NCBI GenBank assembly: GCA_035299025.1
Contig: DATGXK010000016.1
Coordinates: 186,001-250,000 of the forward strand
Source: Leadbetterella sp035299025
GTDB lineage: Bacteria; Bacteroidota; Bacteroidia; Cytophagales; Spirosomataceae
DNA: 64,000 nucleotides
Reading direction: 5' to 3'
The notes under the pieces: generated by a model
Seen by the model: the letters and a program-made list of their open reading frames with translations, nothing else
Database searches by the model: none
What the model was told of the DNA's origin: nothing
In this document: positions 50,191 to 58,966 of the stretch, in pieces
Layout: each line of letters starts with the position of its first letter
Numbering within the stretch: the stretch's first letter is position 1
Translations under genes and position numbers: made by a program

Positions 50191-51966
50191 TTAGAAACCT
50201 ATACTTGTATTGTCGGCTCGTGGGTCAGACGCCCCTTCCAGCAGTCCATCGGGGTGAACCAGAATGCAATCCATACGGCCCAAAGTACCTTTTTGTTGGT
50301 CTATGATATAACCCTTGTTTTTAAGAATTTCAAGTGTCTTTTCAGTAAATGCATTGGCTTCAAAAACCGTCCGGTCTGGAAGCCACTGATGATGGAATTT
50401 TAGAGCATTTACGGCTTGCTGCATGGTCATTTTGTGTTCTATCACATTCAATATGGTTTGGTATACAGATGTGATAATCGTACTTCCCCCTGGAGTACCC
50501 ACTACCATCAGTAATTTGCCATCTTTTTCTACAATGGTGGGGGTCATGGAGCTCAGCATGCGTTTTTCGGGTTGAATCTCGTTGGCTTTAGAGCCCAATA
50601 GTCCGAACATGTTCGGAACGCCACTTTTTATACTAAAATCGTCCATTTCGTTGTTCATCAAAAAGCCACCTCCAGCCACAATCACCTTGCTTCCGTATGC
50701 TCCGTTTAATGTAGTAGTGATAGATACTGCGTTTCCTTCGTTGTCAACCACCGAATAATGTGTAGTTTCGAGAGATTCATAGCCTGGTAGGGTACCCCCT
50801 TTAATATTTTTGCTATCTGTAGCTTTGGTGCTGTCGAAGTCGGCCCATCTGGTTTTTAAATAATTCCTACTCGTTATTTTATCTATGGGCACATCTATAA
50901 AGTCAGTATCACCCATCCATTTGGCTCTATCGGCATATACGCGTCTTTCGGCTTCAATCATCACCTGTGCAGTATTTGCCGAATTCCAACCCCACTTTTG
51001 CAACGGATAGGGTTCTACTAGGCGTAGCAGTTGTACCAATGCCACACCACCGCTCGACGAAGGAGGCATGGTTATAATCCTGTATTTTTTATAATCGGCC
51101 ACTATGGGCTTACGCCAAGCTGAGTGGTATTTCTTGAGGTCGTCGTGAGAAATAATTCCACCACCTTTGGCCATTTCGTCCACCAACATTTGTGCGGTTT
51201 TTCCTTCGTAAAAACCCGCTCTTTTATTTTTTTGAATCAGTTTCAGTACCTCTGCTAAGTCTTTTTGAACCAAAACTTCGCCTTTGGTCCATTTTGAGCC
51301 ATCGGCTTTTTGGAAATAATGTAGTCCATCTCCATTTACTTTCTTGAAAACAGCGGCATTGTTGTTTAGGCCCAATGCTTCTCTTTCAGTAAGAATCACA
51401 CCTTTTTCTGCTAAGACAATGGCTGGCTCCAATAATTTTTCCCATGCAAGTTTTCCGAATTTCTTGTGCATTTCTACCATGCCATCTACCGAGCCTGGCA
51501 CTCCACTGGCTAAATGCCCCTGAAGACTCAATCCTTGAATCACGTTTCCTTCTTTGTCTAAATACATATCTCTATGTGCTTTAAGAGGAGCTTTTTCTCG
51601 GAAATCCAAAGTATGTGCTTCGCCGTTTTTGGTCCTTATCACAGCGAAGCCACCACCGCCGAGATTGCCCGCAAATGGAAACACCACTGCAAGAGCGAAG
51701 TGCGTCGCTACCGCCGCATCTATGGCATTACCTCCTTGTTTAAGTATCTCCACACCTGCCTGCGAGGCATCGGCATGAGCGGAGGCTATCATTCCATTTT
51801 TAGCAAAAACTCCTTTTTTGTCAGAAAAGAAAGGCTTTGAATTAGGGTCTTCAACAAAAAGTGAAAAGAGGTCTTTTGGTTGCTCTTTTTCTGATATTTG
51901 TTTGTGGGTTTTGCAGGATAAAACTAAAAAAAGACTGACAAGGAGTATTACCGAATGTTTTTTCAT
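50191..51966 (-). CDS. ggt: Gamma-glutamyltransferase
   Basis: Cleaves gamma-glutamyl bonds of glutathione and similar peptides outside the cytoplasmic membrane. The 591-residue precursor begins with a lipoprotein signal (MKKHSVILLVSLFLVLSC), so this copy is probably membrane-anchored rather than free. The self-cleavage point is the Thr in ETTHYSVVD (about residue 399), which becomes the nucleophile of the small subunit; the GGGGFAVIRT-like NLGGGGFAVI segment and the LSSMTPTIV and GTPGGSTIIT motifs are also present. The start at 51966 replaces a longer frame without a signal peptide. Confidence 0.93.
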   Translation of the reverse strand: MKKHSVILLVSLFLVLSCKTHKQISEKEQPKDLFSLFVEDPNSKPFFSDKKGVFAKNGMIASAHADASQAGVEILKQGGNAIDAAVATHFALAVVFPFAGNLGGGGFAVIRTKNGEAHTLDFREKAPLKAHRDMYLDKEGNVIQGLSLQGHLASGVPGSVDGMVEMHKKFGKLAWEKLLEPAIVLAEKGVILTEREALGLNNNAAVFKKVNGDGLHYFQKADGSKWTKGEVLVQKDLAEVLKLIQKNKRAGFYEGKTAQMLVDEMAKGGGIISHDDLKKYHSAWRKPIVADYKKYRIITMPPSSSGGVALVQLLRLVEPYPLQKWGWNSANTAQVMIEAERRVYADRAKWMGDTDFIDVPIDKITSRNYLKTRWADFDSTKATDSKNIKGGTLPGYESLETTHYSVVDNEGNAVSITTTLNGAYGSKVIVAGGGFLMNNEMDDFSIKSGVPNMFGLLGSKANEIQPEKRMLSSMTPTIVEKDGKLLMVVGTPGGSTIITSVYQTILNVIEHKMTMQQAVNALKFHHQWLPDRTVFEANAFTEKTLEILKNKGYIIDQQKGTLGRMDCILVHPDGLLEGASDPRADNTSIGF

Positions 51967-52120
51967 TTCTAAGTTTTTTGTTGATTCGTATAATTCAGGG
52001 TTTCCATCAATCATGGATATTCACCGTTAAATTAAGCGTTTTGTGTCACTTATAAAATTACTTGAAGCAAATTCCTTTTTTTTTGCAATTTTTACTTTAA
52101 TAATAATATAATCTCCAAGG

Positions 52121-53362
52121 ATGTTGTTTTTCAAACTTACCTTCGAAAGCCTCCGTTTTGCCTGGCAGGCCTTGCGGTCAAATCTTCTGAGAACCGTTTT
52201 GTCGCTTTTGGGTGTCACAATCGGTATTTTTTCTATCATTGGTGTTTATACCATGGTGGATTCACTAGAGGCCAATATCAAGACAAGTTTGAGCTCAATA
52301 GGAGACAAGACCATCTATGTCGATAAGTTTCCTTGGCAATTTGGAGAAGGGGAATATCCTTGGTGGAAGTATTTGAACAGACCAAGGCCGAAATATTCTG
52401 AGTATCGATATTTGAAAGATAACCTCGAAAATGCATCTGCCGTGACTATTATGGATTGGTCTCTGGCTCAAGCGAAATATCAAAGCAATAGCTATAATGC
52501 TTTGGTTCAGGGTATTACTTATGATTTTAATTTGATATCAGACGTTCCAGTGATTAATGGTAGGTATTTTTCGCCCACAGAAATAGAGTCGGGCAGAAAT
52601 GTGGCCATTATAGGAGCCGAAATTGCCGAGACTCTGTTTGGAGAAGAGGATCCCATTGGTAAACAAATGAAAATTAAGGGTGAGAATTTTGTGGTGATAG
52701 GTACTCAAGAAAAAAAAGGTAAGCAATTGGTAGATGTGGGTGGAAATCCAGATCAAAAAATATATGTGCCCTTCGTGAAACACAAGCGTATGTTTAGTTC
52801 GGGTAACTTGTATGGGATGATTCAGGTGCAGGCTTATGAAGACGACCTTAAAATGGAAAAGTTAGAAAGTGAAATCACGGGCAAAATGAGGACTATCAGG
52901 GGATTAAGGCCGCTAGAAGAGGATAATTTTGCCCTTAATCGACCTGACGCTGCAGCTAATTTTCTTACTACTATTTTTGGCTCGCTAAGGGCTGGAGGTT
53001 TCGTAATCGGGCTTTTTTCATTGCTTATTGGAGGTTTCGGTATTGCCAATATCATGTTTGTATCAGTCAAAGAGCGTACAAATATCATAGGCATTCAGAA
53101 ATCGCTTGGGGCTAAAAACTATTTTGTACTATTCCAATTTTTGTTTGAAGCAATATTTCTTTGTCTCATCGGCGGGCTTTTTGGGTTAATGCTAGTTTAT
53201 TTAGTCAGTTTTATCGATTTAGGTTCTTTGGATATAGTACTTTCTTCTGGTAATATTATTTTTGGCCTTACCATTTCTAGTATCATCGGTATAGTGGCTG
53301 GGTTGATTCCGGCCTCACAGGCTTCTAAGATGGATCCTGTAATTGCCATCCGGGCTAAATAG
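52121..53362 (+). CDS. ABC transporter permease, MacB/FtsX type
   Basis: A 413-residue membrane protein with the MacB layout: one membrane segment near residues 25-47 (SLLGVTIGIFSIIGVYTMV), a large periplasmic domain (about 50-280), then three segments in the FtsX domain (GGFVIGLFSLLIGGFGIANIMF, FLFEAIFLCLIGGLFGLMLV and IIFGLTISSIIGIVAGLIPA), ending in the DPVIAIRAK motif. The family exports peptides, antibiotics or lipoproteins mechanically. Its ATPase and adaptor are not next to it. Confidence 0.9.
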   Translation: MLFFKLTFESLRFAWQALRSNLLRTVLSLLGVTIGIFSIIGVYTMVDSLEANIKTSLSSIGDKTIYVDKFPWQFGEGEYPWWKYLNRPRPKYSEYRYLKDNLENASAVTIMDWSLAQAKYQSNSYNALVQGITYDFNLISDVPVINGRYFSPTEIESGRNVAIIGAEIAETLFGEEDPIGKQMKIKGENFVVIGTQEKKGKQLVDVGGNPDQKIYVPFVKHKRMFSSGNLYGMIQVQAYEDDLKMEKLESEITGKMRTIRGLRPLEEDNFALNRPDAAANFLTTIFGSLRAGGFVIGLFSLLIGGFGIANIMFVSVKERTNIIGIQKSLGAKNYFVLFQFLFEAIFLCLIGGLFGLMLVYLVSFIDLGSLDIVLSSGNIIFGLTISSIIGIVAGLIPASQASKMDPVIAIRAK

Positions 53363-53473
53363 TGCATTGATTTGTTACTAAAAAACTGCCTATAATCATT
53401 TCTGAGTTGGTTAAACGTCATTATTTCTCATAAAGGCAGACTTTACCTTTATGACATAAATAATGTACTGATT

Positions 53474-54289
53474 ATGAAGACCATTTTAGTTCCTACAGAT
53501 TTTCACCCAGCTGCAGAAACAGCTATGGATGCGGCCGTAAAACTTGCAAGAAACATGGATGCAAAAATTAATTTGATGACCATGTTTAAGTTTCCAAAGT
53601 TTAAGTATCAGTTGGTAGAGTCAGTTGTACACTCTGAGGAGGAATACTACAATATGCTCAAAACTGATGCCCATCGTGAAATAGAAAGATGGAAAGAGTG
53701 GTATCCTGATGTGAAAATTGAGGGTAATATTAAAGAAGACTTTGAAGAACTTATACCCGCTATTCTTAGCGAGGAGGCAGATTTGATTGTGATGGGCTCT
53801 GAAGGAGCCAACGGCTGGAAAGATCACTTGAAAGGCACTAATACGCAGAATGTTGTTAGAAAAGCAGATTGCCCAGTGTTGGTTATGAAAGAAAATACAA
53901 CATTTGAAGCTCTGGAGAATGTGCTTTTTGTGACAGATTTTGAAAAAACTGGCTTCATAACAAAAGCGATGGAGTTGTTCGATTTGAAGACCACCAAAAA
54001 CAAATTTGTGTTTATTGACACAGGCGAAGAAACGGACGACAGAAGCGAACTTTATGATACGGCAAAGGATGTCGAAAAAATGTACGACATTCAAAACTTT
54101 GATTTCGAAATATACAGACACGATTCCGTGGCCAAAGGCACAGTAGAGTTTGCTCAGTCACATGGTATAGATCTCATAGTCATGTTTACACACGGCCGAC
54201 AAGGTTTTGAGAGGTTTTTGTTTGGCAGTATTGCAGAGGAAGTTGTAAATATATCAGATATACCTGTTTTGAGTATTGTAGAGCATTGA
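53474..54289 (+). CDS. Universal stress protein, two Usp domains
   Basis: A 271-residue tandem UspA protein. The first domain (1-140) has TILVPTDFHPAAETAMDAAVKLA and a nucleotide-loop-like VMGSEGANGWKDHLKGTNTQNVVRKADCPVLVM; the second (145-271) has NVLFVTDFEKTGF and MFTHGRQGFERFLFGSIAEEVVNISDIPVLSI. The Gly-x-Gly pattern of ATP-binding Usp proteins is only partly kept. Such proteins bind nucleotides and help survival under stress. It is a single gene with a terminator shared with convergent argS. Confidence 0.9.
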   Translation: MKTILVPTDFHPAAETAMDAAVKLARNMDAKINLMTMFKFPKFKYQLVESVVHSEEEYYNMLKTDAHREIERWKEWYPDVKIEGNIKEDFEELIPAILSEEADLIVMGSEGANGWKDHLKGTNTQNVVRKADCPVLVMKENTTFEALENVLFVTDFEKTGFITKAMELFDLKTTKNKFVFIDTGEETDDRSELYDTAKDVEKMYDIQNFDFEIYRHDSVAKGTVEFAQSHGIDLIVMFTHGRQGFERFLFGSIAEEVVNISDIPVLSIVEH

Positions 54290-54307
54290 TTTTAAGGTTG
54301 AAAATAC

Positions 54308-54343
54308 AAAAAAGCGGCAGTGGTAATTGCCGCTTTTTGTTTA
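54308..54343. terminator. Bidirectional terminator
   Basis: AAAAAAGCGGCA (54308-54319) pairs with TGCCGCTTTTT (54328-54338) around an 8-base loop, between the convergent universal stress and argS genes. Confidence 0.85.
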
Positions 54344-54359
54344 TGCAGATTACAAGGTT

Positions 54360-56138
54360 TTACATCCTTTCAGGAACATCAATCCCCAATAATCCCATGG
54401 AATGTTTGATGGTTTCGGCTACTTTTTTTATCAGTCCCAATCTCAAATATTTGATATGCTCGTTTTCTTCATTCATTACAGAATGCTGCGTGTAGAAACC
54501 ATTGAAAGTTTTAGCAAGTTCGTAGGTGTAATTGGCCAGCAAGGCTGGTGAATAGTCTGCCGCCGCACTCTGAATTACGGTTGGATAGTCTTTCAGTAGA
54601 AATACCAACTCCAATTCCTCTGGGTTAAGAAAATGTACTCCCGTCAAATCAAATATCTGTTGTTCTGATATTTCCGCTTTTCTAAGGATAGATTTTATCC
54701 GAGCGTGGGTGTATTGTATAAAAGGGCCTGTATTTCCTTGAAAATCAATGGATTCTTCTGGGTTGAAGAGCATTCTTTTCTTAGGTTCTACCTTCAGAAG
54801 ATAATATTTCAGTGCACCCAATGCCAGCATTCTGAATAGACTGGCCGATTCTACAGACTCCAAGTCTTCTATTTTGCCTTTTTCAGCACTCATCGCCTTG
54901 GCTGTAGCTATCATTTCGTCTACGAGTTCGTCTGCATCTACAACGGTTCCTTCTCTCGACTTCATTTTGCCTGACGGCAAATCTACCATTCCATAGGATA
55001 GGTGATAACAGCCGTCGGCATAAGAGCGGCCAAGTTTTTTCATGATGGCAAACAAAACTTTGAAATGATAATCTTGCTCATTTCCAACCACCCAAATCGA
55101 CTTCTCGGATTTGAAATCCTCGAATTTTAGGTCTGTGGTGCCCAAGTCTTGGGTTATATAAACCGAGGTGCCGTCGCCACGCAACACAAGTTTATGGTCG
55201 AGGCCTTCCTCTGTGAGGTCAATCCATACACTGTTGTCTTCTTTTTTATAAAAAATCCCTCTGTTTAAACCATCTTCAACCAAGTCTTTTCCTAAAAGAT
55301 AAGTATTTGATTCATAATAGGTTTTATCAAAATCGACACCTATTTTTTTATATGTTTTATCAAATCCTTCATAAACCCAGTTGTTTAGTTTTTTCCATAG
55401 ATCAATAATCTCCGGGTCATTTTGTTCCCATTTAAGAAGCATTTCTTGAGCTTCGAGCATGATTGGGGCGTTTTTTTTGGCATCGTCTTCTGAAGAGCCC
55501 TCCGCCAATAAGTCTTGAATTTGATTTTTATAGGCTTTGTCAAATTCTACATAGTATTTGCCCACCAAATGGTCGCCTTTGATGCCCGAATCTTCAGGAG
55601 TTTCGTGATTGCCAAAATGCTTATAAGCTACCATGGATTTGCAAATGTGGATGCCGCGGTCATTGACCAAACATGCCTTGGTGACGTCAAAACCCGCTGC
55701 GTCTAGTATTTTAGATACCGAATATCCCAGGAAATTGTTTCTCAAGTGGCCCAAATGCAAAGGTTTGTTGGTATTTGGTGACGAATATTCAACCAAAACC
55801 GATTTTTCGGAGCGAGTAATGTCTGAACCAGCTGAGGTTTTAAGGAGGTCGTTTAGCACATTTACCCAGACCTTATTTTTTAATTTCAGATTCAGAAAAC
55901 CTTGCACCACGTTGAAAGATTCGAAAATTTCATCGTCTTGCTCAAGCAGGGCAGTTCCTATTGTATTGCCTATTTCGGGCGGAGATTTTTTTAAACTTTT
56001 TACCAAACCAAAAAAAACGTAGGCGTAGTCACCTTCAAATTCCTTACGTGTGGGTTGCAAAACTACGTTATCAGAAACGCCATAAAGTGAGCTTACAGTA
56101 GCTTCGATTTTATGACTTAATATGCCTAAAATGTCCAT
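54360..56138 (-). CDS. argS: Arginyl-tRNA synthetase
   Basis: Class Ia enzyme that charges tRNA-Arg. The 592-residue protein has the N-terminal tRNA-binding domain, the HIGH-box equivalent NKPLHLGHLRNNFLG near residue 135, the KMSKS equivalent GKMKSREG near residue 390 and the alpha-helical anticodon domain ending in LLGIDVPERM. The start at 56138 (MDILGILSHK) removes 61 residues of a longer frame that reads through the yicC promoter region; a TAnnTTTG element lies 21 bp upstream. Confidence 0.96.
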   Translation of the reverse strand: MDILGILSHKIEATVSSLYGVSDNVVLQPTRKEFEGDYAYVFFGLVKSLKKSPPEIGNTIGTALLEQDDEIFESFNVVQGFLNLKLKNKVWVNVLNDLLKTSAGSDITRSEKSVLVEYSSPNTNKPLHLGHLRNNFLGYSVSKILDAAGFDVTKACLVNDRGIHICKSMVAYKHFGNHETPEDSGIKGDHLVGKYYVEFDKAYKNQIQDLLAEGSSEDDAKKNAPIMLEAQEMLLKWEQNDPEIIDLWKKLNNWVYEGFDKTYKKIGVDFDKTYYESNTYLLGKDLVEDGLNRGIFYKKEDNSVWIDLTEEGLDHKLVLRGDGTSVYITQDLGTTDLKFEDFKSEKSIWVVGNEQDYHFKVLFAIMKKLGRSYADGCYHLSYGMVDLPSGKMKSREGTVVDADELVDEMIATAKAMSAEKGKIEDLESVESASLFRMLALGALKYYLLKVEPKKRMLFNPEESIDFQGNTGPFIQYTHARIKSILRKAEISEQQIFDLTGVHFLNPEELELVFLLKDYPTVIQSAAADYSPALLANYTYELAKTFNGFYTQHSVMNEENEHIKYLRLGLIKKVAETIKHSMGLLGIDVPERM

Positions 56139-56158
56139 TTTTACTATCAATTTGGCTG

Positions 56159-56166
56159 CAAAATTA
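56159..56166 (-). promoter_or_regulatory. -7 element of argS
   Basis: On the minus strand TAATTTTG fits TAnnTTTG, 20 bp before the argS ATG at 56138. Confidence 0.45.
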
Positions 56167-56238
56167 CACTTTTTTGCCTTAAAAAGCCCTTTTTCACCGA
56201 TTAATTCCTTAGTTTTACACAAAAGAAAATCACTATTT

Positions 56239-57123
56239 ATGTTACAATCAATGACGGGTTTCGGTTCGGCCTCGGTCGAAACCGATAAGATGGCAGTTTC
56301 TGTTGAAATCAAAACACTCAACTCTAAGTTTTCAGATATCTATTGCAGGTTGCCGAGGAGTTTTTCGAATCGTGAAATAGAAGTTAGAAATCTCCTTTCG
56401 AAAGAGCTAGAGCGTGGAAAAATAGAAATGACTCTTAATGTAACTCCCAAAGATGAGGAGTCTGCCGGAACAACCATCAACCGTCCACTTGTAAAGGCTT
56501 ATTTTAAGGATTTAATACAAACTGCCAAAGAATTGGGTTTTGAGGCTTCTCAAACTGAGGTTTTGAGGATGGCTACCATGATGCCTAATGCCTATAATAC
56601 CAATGCTCTAAACACAGAAGAGGTGGAAGAGGAGTGGAAGTTGATTATGAAATTGATTGGCCAAGCCATTGCAAATTGTAAGGAATTCAGAATGCAGGAA
56701 GGGCAAATTACTAAATTGAAGTTTGTAGAATACATTGATGTGATTGATGGGCTTCTTCAGCTAGTTATTGAGCAAGATCCAAAAAGAATTCCAGCCATAA
56801 GAGAACGATTGGAGAAATCGGTGGCTGATTTTGTAAATAGTGAGAATTTTGACAAGAACAGGTTTGAGCAAGAGTTAATCTATTATGTTGAAAAATATGA
56901 TATCTCTGAGGAAAAAGTACGATTGACCAATCATTTGGATTATTTCAAAAAAGAACTTGAGATAGCGTCTAATGGTAAAAAACTCAATTTTATAGCTCAG
57001 GAAATTGGACGTGAAATAAACACTATAGGCTCAAAGGCCAATGATGCTGTCATTCAGCGTTTGGTAGTGCAAATGAAAGACGAGCTCGAAAAAATTAAAG
57101 AGCAAACCATGAATATTTTGTAA
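56239..57123 (+). CDS. YicC family endoribonuclease-like protein
   Basis: A 294-residue cytoplasmic protein of the YicC/YloC family. Typical features are the opening MLQSMTGFGSASVE, VEIKTLNSKFSDIYCRLPRSFSNREIEVRNLL in the N-terminal domain, and in the DUF1732 C-terminal domain RFEQELIYYVEKYDISEEKVRLTNHLDYF and LNFIAQEIGREINTIGSKAND. YicC proteins have RNase activity in Escherichia coli and affect small-RNA stability. The ATG at 56239 is chosen; the longer frame starts inside divergent argS. It is 2 bp before the DUF4126 gene. Confidence 0.92.
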   Translation: MLQSMTGFGSASVETDKMAVSVEIKTLNSKFSDIYCRLPRSFSNREIEVRNLLSKELERGKIEMTLNVTPKDEESAGTTINRPLVKAYFKDLIQTAKELGFEASQTEVLRMATMMPNAYNTNALNTEEVEEEWKLIMKLIGQAIANCKEFRMQEGQITKLKFVEYIDVIDGLLQLVIEQDPKRIPAIRERLEKSVADFVNSENFDKNRFEQELIYYVEKYDISEEKVRLTNHLDYFKKELEIASNGKKLNFIAQEIGREINTIGSKANDAVIQRLVVQMKDELEKIKEQTMNIL

Positions 57124-57125
57124 AA

Positions 57126-57704
57126 ATGGAAGAATGGATCACCTGGGTTCCCGGATTGCTGCTCGGTGTGGCACTGAGTGCTGGTAGTGGTTTCAGGGTT
57201 TTTATTCCACTTTTGATGTCCAATTTGGCGGCAAAATTTGATTTAGTAAGTGTTTCGGATGATTTTGGGTGGATGATGAGTAATACCGCCACTTTTGTTT
57301 TGATAGTTGCCTCGGTTGTAGAAATCGCCTCTTATTATATTGCTTTCATAGATAATCTGTTGGATTCTATTGCACTACCCGCATCTGTGGTTGCTGGAAC
57401 TCTGCTCACTACGCAGTTTCTAAAAATAGACGATCCAACGCTGCAATGGGGACTCGGAATATTGGCCGGTGGGGGAGTAGCCGGAGCAGTTCAGGCTGGC
57501 ACTTCCTTGATACGGCTGGGTTCTACAAAATTTACAGGTGGAATTGGAAATAGTTTTTTCAGCACATTCGAAAACATACTGGCTGTGGGCATTTCGCTCG
57601 TATCTCTTTGGATTCCACTTGTAATGGGTATTTTGGCTATTCTGCTCGTATTTTGGATTTTAAAGAAACTATTTTCCAAACGCAAAAAAACTATTCTCCA
57701 ATAA
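57126..57704 (+). CDS. DUF4126 membrane protein
   Basis: A 192-residue protein with four or five membrane segments and the DUF4126 pattern: an N-terminal PGLLLGVALSAGSGFRVFIPLLM segment, AFIDNLLDSIALPASVVAGTLL, a glycine-rich ILAGGGVAGAVQAGTSLIRLGST segment and a basic C-terminus. No function is known for the family. It starts 2 bp after yicC, so the two are probably cotranscribed, and its 3' end overlaps the convergent Lrp regulator by 14 bp. Confidence 0.82.
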   Translation: MEEWITWVPGLLLGVALSAGSGFRVFIPLLMSNLAAKFDLVSVSDDFGWMMSNTATFVLIVASVVEIASYYIAFIDNLLDSIALPASVVAGTLLTTQFLKIDDPTLQWGLGILAGGGVAGAVQAGTSLIRLGSTKFTGGIGNSFFSTFENILAVGISLVSLWIPLVMGILAILLVFWILKKLFSKRKKTILQ

Positions 57705-58152
57705 TAGACGAGTGCTTGGCTTCTGTAATTACAAAATGTGACTGAGCACTTCCGATATTAGATATTGCCGCTAACTTGTTTAGTATAAAGTCTTTGTATT
57801 CTTCCATGTCTGATACAATTACCTTTAGAAGGAAATCGGAACCTCCCGAAACACAATAGCACTCTACAACTTCGGGTACAGTTTGCACATCTTTCTCAAA
57901 TTGAGTGAGAAACTGCTGGGCGTGTTCTTTGAGTGATACATTACAGAAAACAATTAGATTTTTATTGAGTTTTTTGCGATTAAGCTCAATGGTGTATTTT
58001 TCTATAAACCCATCCCTACGGAGCCTTTTTATCCTTTCGTGAATAGGAGTGGTTGTGAGGTTGAGTTCAACTGCAATCTGCCTGTTGGTCATCATGCCGT
58101 CTTTTTTGAGAAGTTTTAAAATCTTCAAATCCACCGGATCTATATCAATCAT
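57691..58152 (-). CDS. Lrp/AsnC family transcriptional regulator
   Basis: A 153-residue regulator with an N-terminal helix-turn-helix (DPVDLKILKLLKKDGMMTNRQIAVELNLTTTPIHERIKRL) and a C-terminal RAM effector domain (VVECYCVSGGSDFLLKVIVSDMEEYKDFI). Members respond to amino acids and form octamers. The next gene upstream on this strand is a beta-lactamase homologue and proC, an amino-acid gene, but the Lrp gene has its own -7 element and lies after them, so a regulatory link is not shown. Confidence 0.93.
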   Translation of the reverse strand: MIDIDPVDLKILKLLKKDGMMTNRQIAVELNLTTTPIHERIKRLRRDGFIEKYTIELNRKKLNKNLIVFCNVSLKEHAQQFLTQFEKDVQTVPEVVECYCVSGGSDFLLKVIVSDMEEYKDFILNKLAAISNIGSAQSHFVITEAKHSSIIGE

Positions 58153-58174
58153 AGAATAATATTCTTTAAAAACT

Positions 58175-58182
58175 CAAATTTA
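58175..58182 (-). promoter_or_regulatory. -7 element of the Lrp-family gene
   Basis: On the minus strand TAAATTTG fits TAnnTTTG, 22 bp before the ATG at 58152, in the gap after the beta-lactamase homologue. Confidence 0.4.
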
Positions 58183-58237
58183 AGATATTCATTTAATGAA
58201 TGGTGTATTCTGGTGGTTTTATTTTCTTAGTGAAAGT

Positions 58238-58966
58238 TTATTTTATTTCAAACATCTGTATAGTATAATCCAGCAATTCTTGACCACCTGGTTTCCCATG
58301 GCCGGGAACTATAAATTGTGCAGTTGGGAACGCTTTTTTTACATTTCGGATGGTATTTGACCACTCTTTTTCGTTTGCATCACCAAGAAACCCTTTTCCA
58401 GCATTTACTTCTTTAACCATACACCCACCAAACATTGCTTTTTCGGAAGGAATATAACTGATGATGTTGTCTTTGGTATGTGCCTCGCCCAAATATTGAT
58501 TCAAAATTTCCTTTTTTCCTATTCGTAAAGTCAGTTTTTCTTTGAAACCTATTTGTGGTACGGTCACGCTGTCTTTTTTGGCTAATTCTATCGTTTTTTC
58601 AGAGGCATAGCTTTTGATTCCTTTTTTGTGAAAAGCCTCTAGTCCGCCAAGACAGTCATTGTGAAAATGATTCACTACTACACCCTTTATTTTAATTTTC
58701 TGTTTTTCCAAAGTTTTTATGAGTACCTCGGAGGTTTCGTTGTCAGCTGGTGTATCAAATACAAAGGCTTGGTTTTTATGAATGTAAACCATGCCGTTGC
58801 AACCCACTTTTCCCCACGTTTGGGTCTGCAGAAACGAAATGTGCACAAAGGTGTTTTTCTTGATCTTATAAAAGGCCAATTGCTTTTCGTTTTTGCTCAC
58901 AAGCGATTTGCTTGGATTACAGGCAAACAGGATAGGAAGGAACAGGAAATAGATAAAATTCTTCAT
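58238..58966 (-). CDS. Subclass B1 metallo-beta-lactamase homologue, putative lipoprotein
   Basis: A 242-residue exported protein with every zinc ligand of subclass B1: His100-x-His102-x-Asp104 (NHFHNDCLGG), His163 (GEAHTKDN), Cys182 (FGGCMVK) and His223 (PGHG). Lys185, three after Cys182, matches the carboxylate-binding lysine, and Asn198 in LGDANEKEW the substrate asparagine. The signal peptide ends in a lipobox-like LFAC at Cys16, so the mature enzyme may be lipid-anchored, as in NDM-1. Length fits. The ATG begins directly after the proC stop, giving coupled translation. Carbapenem hydrolysis is expected from the family but unproven; a different hydrolase role is possible. Confidence 0.88.
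   Translation of the reverse strand: MKNFIYFLFLPILFACNPSKSLVSKNEKQLAFYKIKKNTFVHISFLQTQTWGKVGCNGMVYIHKNQAFVFDTPADNETSEVLIKTLEKQKIKIKGVVVNHFHNDCLGGLEAFHKKGIKSYASEKTIELAKKDSVTVPQIGFKEKLTLRIGKKEILNQYLGEAHTKDNIISYIPSEKAMFGGCMVKEVNAGKGFLGDANEKEWSNTIRNVKKAFPTAQFIVPGHGKPGGQELLDYTIQMFEIK

Noticed and set aside
56139..56321. 61-residue N-terminal extension of argS
   Set aside because: It crosses the yicC start and the argS -7 element, and ArgS proteins begin where MDILGILSHK starts.
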